This document shows, one piece after another, positions 5,662 to 7,178 of a stretch of 7,178 nt of DNA. Position 1 is the stretch's first letter; each line of letters begins with the position of its first letter. The notes under the pieces were generated by a model. It ran no database searches. It was not told the origin of the DNA and was given only the letters and a program-made list of their open reading frames with translations. The stretch is from Synergistaceae bacterium (GTDB lineage: Bacteria; Synergistota; Synergistia; Synergistales; Aminobacteriaceae), in the NCBI GenBank assembly GCA_009778055.1, contig WRKN01000127.1:1-7178 (forward strand). The letters are read 5' to 3'. The translations under genes were made by a program, and so were the position numbers.

Positions 5662-5778
5662 ACAACTATTCCTCCAGTTTGAACAAAAAAACTCTTTAGC
5701 TGAAAAAGGGCGGGAAGTCAGGTCGTTACGCCTTGCCTCCAGCCCTTGCCAAATCCACTCCGAACACAAATTTGCGCG
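5662..5778 (-). other. Secretin-efp intergenic region (117 nt)
   Basis: This is the longest gap between genes. It contains a stem-loop with T-run (described separately) and the efp SD. I looked for -35/-10 pairs on the minus strand and found none convincing: TTGGCA occurs near 5752 but has no good -10 match 16-18 nt later. Whether efp has its own promoter or is reached by read-through is therefore open. Confidence 0.5.
5703..5747 (-). terminator. Possible intrinsic terminator after the secretin gene
   Basis: On the minus strand AAGGGCTGGAGG pairs with CTTCCCGCCCTT: six pairs, one 1x1 mismatch, then five pairs including one G-U. The loop is about 18 nt, and the 3' arm ends in a TTTTT run (5707-5703, its first two T's in the stem). 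It starts about 31 nt after the secretin stop. The long loop and short T-run make it a moderate candidate; it could be leaky. Confidence 0.45.
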
Positions 5779-7178
5779 TTACTGCCTCAGCATTACCCTT
5801 TCATGATCCACGGCCACGTCCGGGGTGTCCAAGATATAGGGTATCACTACCATCACAACCTGCGTTGTCCTGGTCCTCCTAGTCCGGAACGTAAATAACT
5901 CGCCCAAAAGAGGCAACTGTCCCAATACAGGAACCCTTGTCCTGTTATTTATATTTTGTGTACTGTAAAGACCGCCTACCACAAACGGCTCTCCGTTACG
6001 CACACGTACGTTGGTGAGAACCTGACGCTGAACAGAAGTCGGCATTATCTCCCCCATACTGCCGGCCATCGTTGTACCTTCTTCGCTGGATTGGAGGTCA
6101 AGGTCTAAAGTAATGGTATTGTCGCGTCCCACTCTTGGCGTAAATGACAGCCTAGGTCCGATCGAGATAGTGGACCATGTAGCGTTACCGCCGTCATCTC
6201 TGCCCGATATGTACGGAACTTCCTCCGTCAGGTTTATCTGAGCCCTTATTCCATCTATAGTGATTACAGACGGGTTGGCAATCGTTTTGGTTCTACCCCG
6301 GCTTTCCAATGCACGGAACGACGCATCAAATGTCCTCCAAACGCCATCCATGGGCGTTACTATGTTTGCCAACCCAGGAGGAAGCATTCTGTTGGGGATG
6401 CTGCTGGGCCTGCCTATCCTGTTGTCGTCGGCATATATTCCAGAAATCTCCCCAGCGCCGTAAGTAAATGCCCAATGATCATAAACGGCGTTAAGAGCGG
6501 TTTCAATCTCCAACGAGTCATTATCAAAGAATTCTAAGACACGCGCGTGTATCATAACCTGCTTCCCGGGATGATCCAATCTCTGTACGGCGATGGCGAC
6601 TTCTTCCAGCACGTCGGGGGTGGCGGTGGCGTAAACCGTCCTTAGCCGTGGATCAACCACAAGGTTGGCAGACGTTATTTTCGTCAGATTGGGCAAAAGA
6701 TTCGATAATGCCGCAGGGTCGGCATACGCGATGCGGTAAGCTCGCGTCTCCATCTTCCCGGACAGCTTGCCCAATTCGGTTCTTTTACCGATAACAATGG
6801 TGTCGTTGCCGAGGAATTCGTAAGCGAGGTCGTAGTTCGGATTCGTCATGATATACCCAAACACGGTGCTCAAAGGAGCGTTTCTGAACGTCATCGTCAC
6901 AAGAGCGTGCGGGAAATTCTCTTCGTGAATGATTATGTTCTTTTTTACATGCTCCCCGAACATCCTGAAAACATCTCTCAGATCGGCATTACGAAGGTCC
7001 AAGGTAATAGGGACATTGGACGCGAAGGGACCTGTCGGAACCTGCAGAGTCTGAGGCTGGCTGGTGGCCACCCGCTCCTCTATCAATTTTCTGGTCTCCT
7101 CGCTGGTTTTGAGGCTCAGGGTGTAGGTGTCGGCCGGCGGAATACCGCGCACCGCCTTGGGTTCAAGCGGTTTTTCCG
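5779..7178 (-). CDS. pilQ: Outer-membrane secretin, PilQ/GspD type (5' end beyond window)
   Basis: Secretins form the outer-membrane ring through which type IV pili or type II secretion substrates pass. About 465 codons are visible and the frame stays open through the right edge (EKPLEPKAVRG...), so the true start is outside; the GTG at 7152 has no need to be the start. Numbering from the first visible codon: a low-complexity linker, an N0/STN-like domain at about 56-130 (ITLDLRNADLRDVFRMFG, VTMTFRNAPLSTVFGYI), an N1-type domain at about 145-205 (RAYRIAYADPAALSNLLPNL, ATPDVLEEVAIAVQRLD), then the secretin barrel at about 208-450. The barrel shows NPSVITIDGIRAQINLTEEV, QRQVLTNVRVRNGEPFVVGG and the signature RVPVLGQLPLLGELF (about 414-428), and ends VVMVVIPYIL plus a short tail. 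PilQ rather than GspD is favoured by the N0-N1-barrel order without obvious extra N domains, but the missing start prevents certainty. Confidence 0.92.
   Translation of the reverse strand, partial: EKPLEPKAVRGIPPADTYTLSLKTSEETRKLIEERVATSQPQTLQVPTGPFASNVPITLDLRNADLRDVFRMFGEHVKKNIIIHEENFPHALVTMTFRNAPLSTVFGYIMTNPNYDLAYEFLGNDTIVIGKRTELGKLSGKMETRAYRIAYADPAALSNLLPNLTKITSANLVVDPRLRTVYATATPDVLEEVAIAVQRLDHPGKQVMIHARVLEFFDNDSLEIETALNAVYDHWAFTYGAGEISGIYADDNRIGRPSSIPNRMLPPGLANIVTPMDGVWRTFDASFRALESRGRTKTIANPSVITIDGIRAQINLTEEVPYISGRDDGGNATWSTISIGPRLSFTPRVGRDNTITLDLDLQSSEEGTTMAGSMGEIMPTSVQRQVLTNVRVRNGEPFVVGGLYSTQNINNRTRVPVLGQLPLLGELFTFRTRRTRTTQVVMVVIPYILDTPDVAVDHERVMLRQ

Noticed and set aside
5089..5769. 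Longer EF-P with a 36-residue N-terminal extension
   Set aside because: The extension (MCSEWIWQGLEARR...) is not EF-P-like, crosses the possible terminator, and the ATG at 5661 has a proper SD.
7150..7152. GTG as the start of the secretin
   Set aside because: The frame is open to the window edge with plausible linker sequence, there is no SD before it, and secretins need a signal peptide that is not present here.

Overview
The window is a nearly gap-free run of minus-strand genes. Read 5'->3' on the minus strand it holds: the C-terminal part of an outer-membrane secretin (PilQ/GspD type; its start lies beyond the right edge), then efp, a CD1247-type zinc-ribbon protein, an Asp23/Gls24 protein, a small Cys-rich membrane protein, nusB, xseA, ahcY, a short secreted repeat protein, and the first 83 codons of an MtaD-type SAH/MTA deaminase that runs off the left edge. 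No RNA genes, CRISPR arrays, insertion sequences or attachment sites are visible. The longest stretch without a gene is 117 nt.

The gene mix suggests a diderm bacterium with Firmicutes-like housekeeping clusters. A secretin needs an outer membrane, whereas Asp23/Gls24 next to nusB-xseA and the CD1247 zinc ribbon are typical of Firmicutes and their relatives. Synergistota is my best guess, with diderm Firmicutes such as Negativicutes as the alternative. This is inference from content and protein style, not a database result.

Layout from right to left: the secretin (5779-7178) ends in a possible intrinsic terminator (5703-5747). From efp (start 5661) to the deaminase (start 250) the genes are spaced by 51 nt or less, and several overlap. 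Shine-Dalgarno sites are strong, stop codons are often embedded in the next gene's SD, and three starts are TTG or GTG. This looks like one long operon. It combines translation (EF-P), transcription antitermination (NusB), DNA repair (XseA), envelope-related small proteins and methyl-cycle salvage (AhcY, MtaD).

The most unusual item is the gene at 302-691. It encodes a signal peptide followed directly by about 13 near-perfect heptads of the type GLPGAVP, built only from A, G, I, L, P, S and V, and it is inserted between ahcY and the deaminase. Other points worth following are an AhcY adenine-pocket motif (HLEAKT) that, together with the adjacent deaminase, suggests the S-inosylhomocysteine route; an EF-P whose tip residue is Arg instead of Lys; a candidate membrane partner for Asp23; and the absence of xseB next to xseA.
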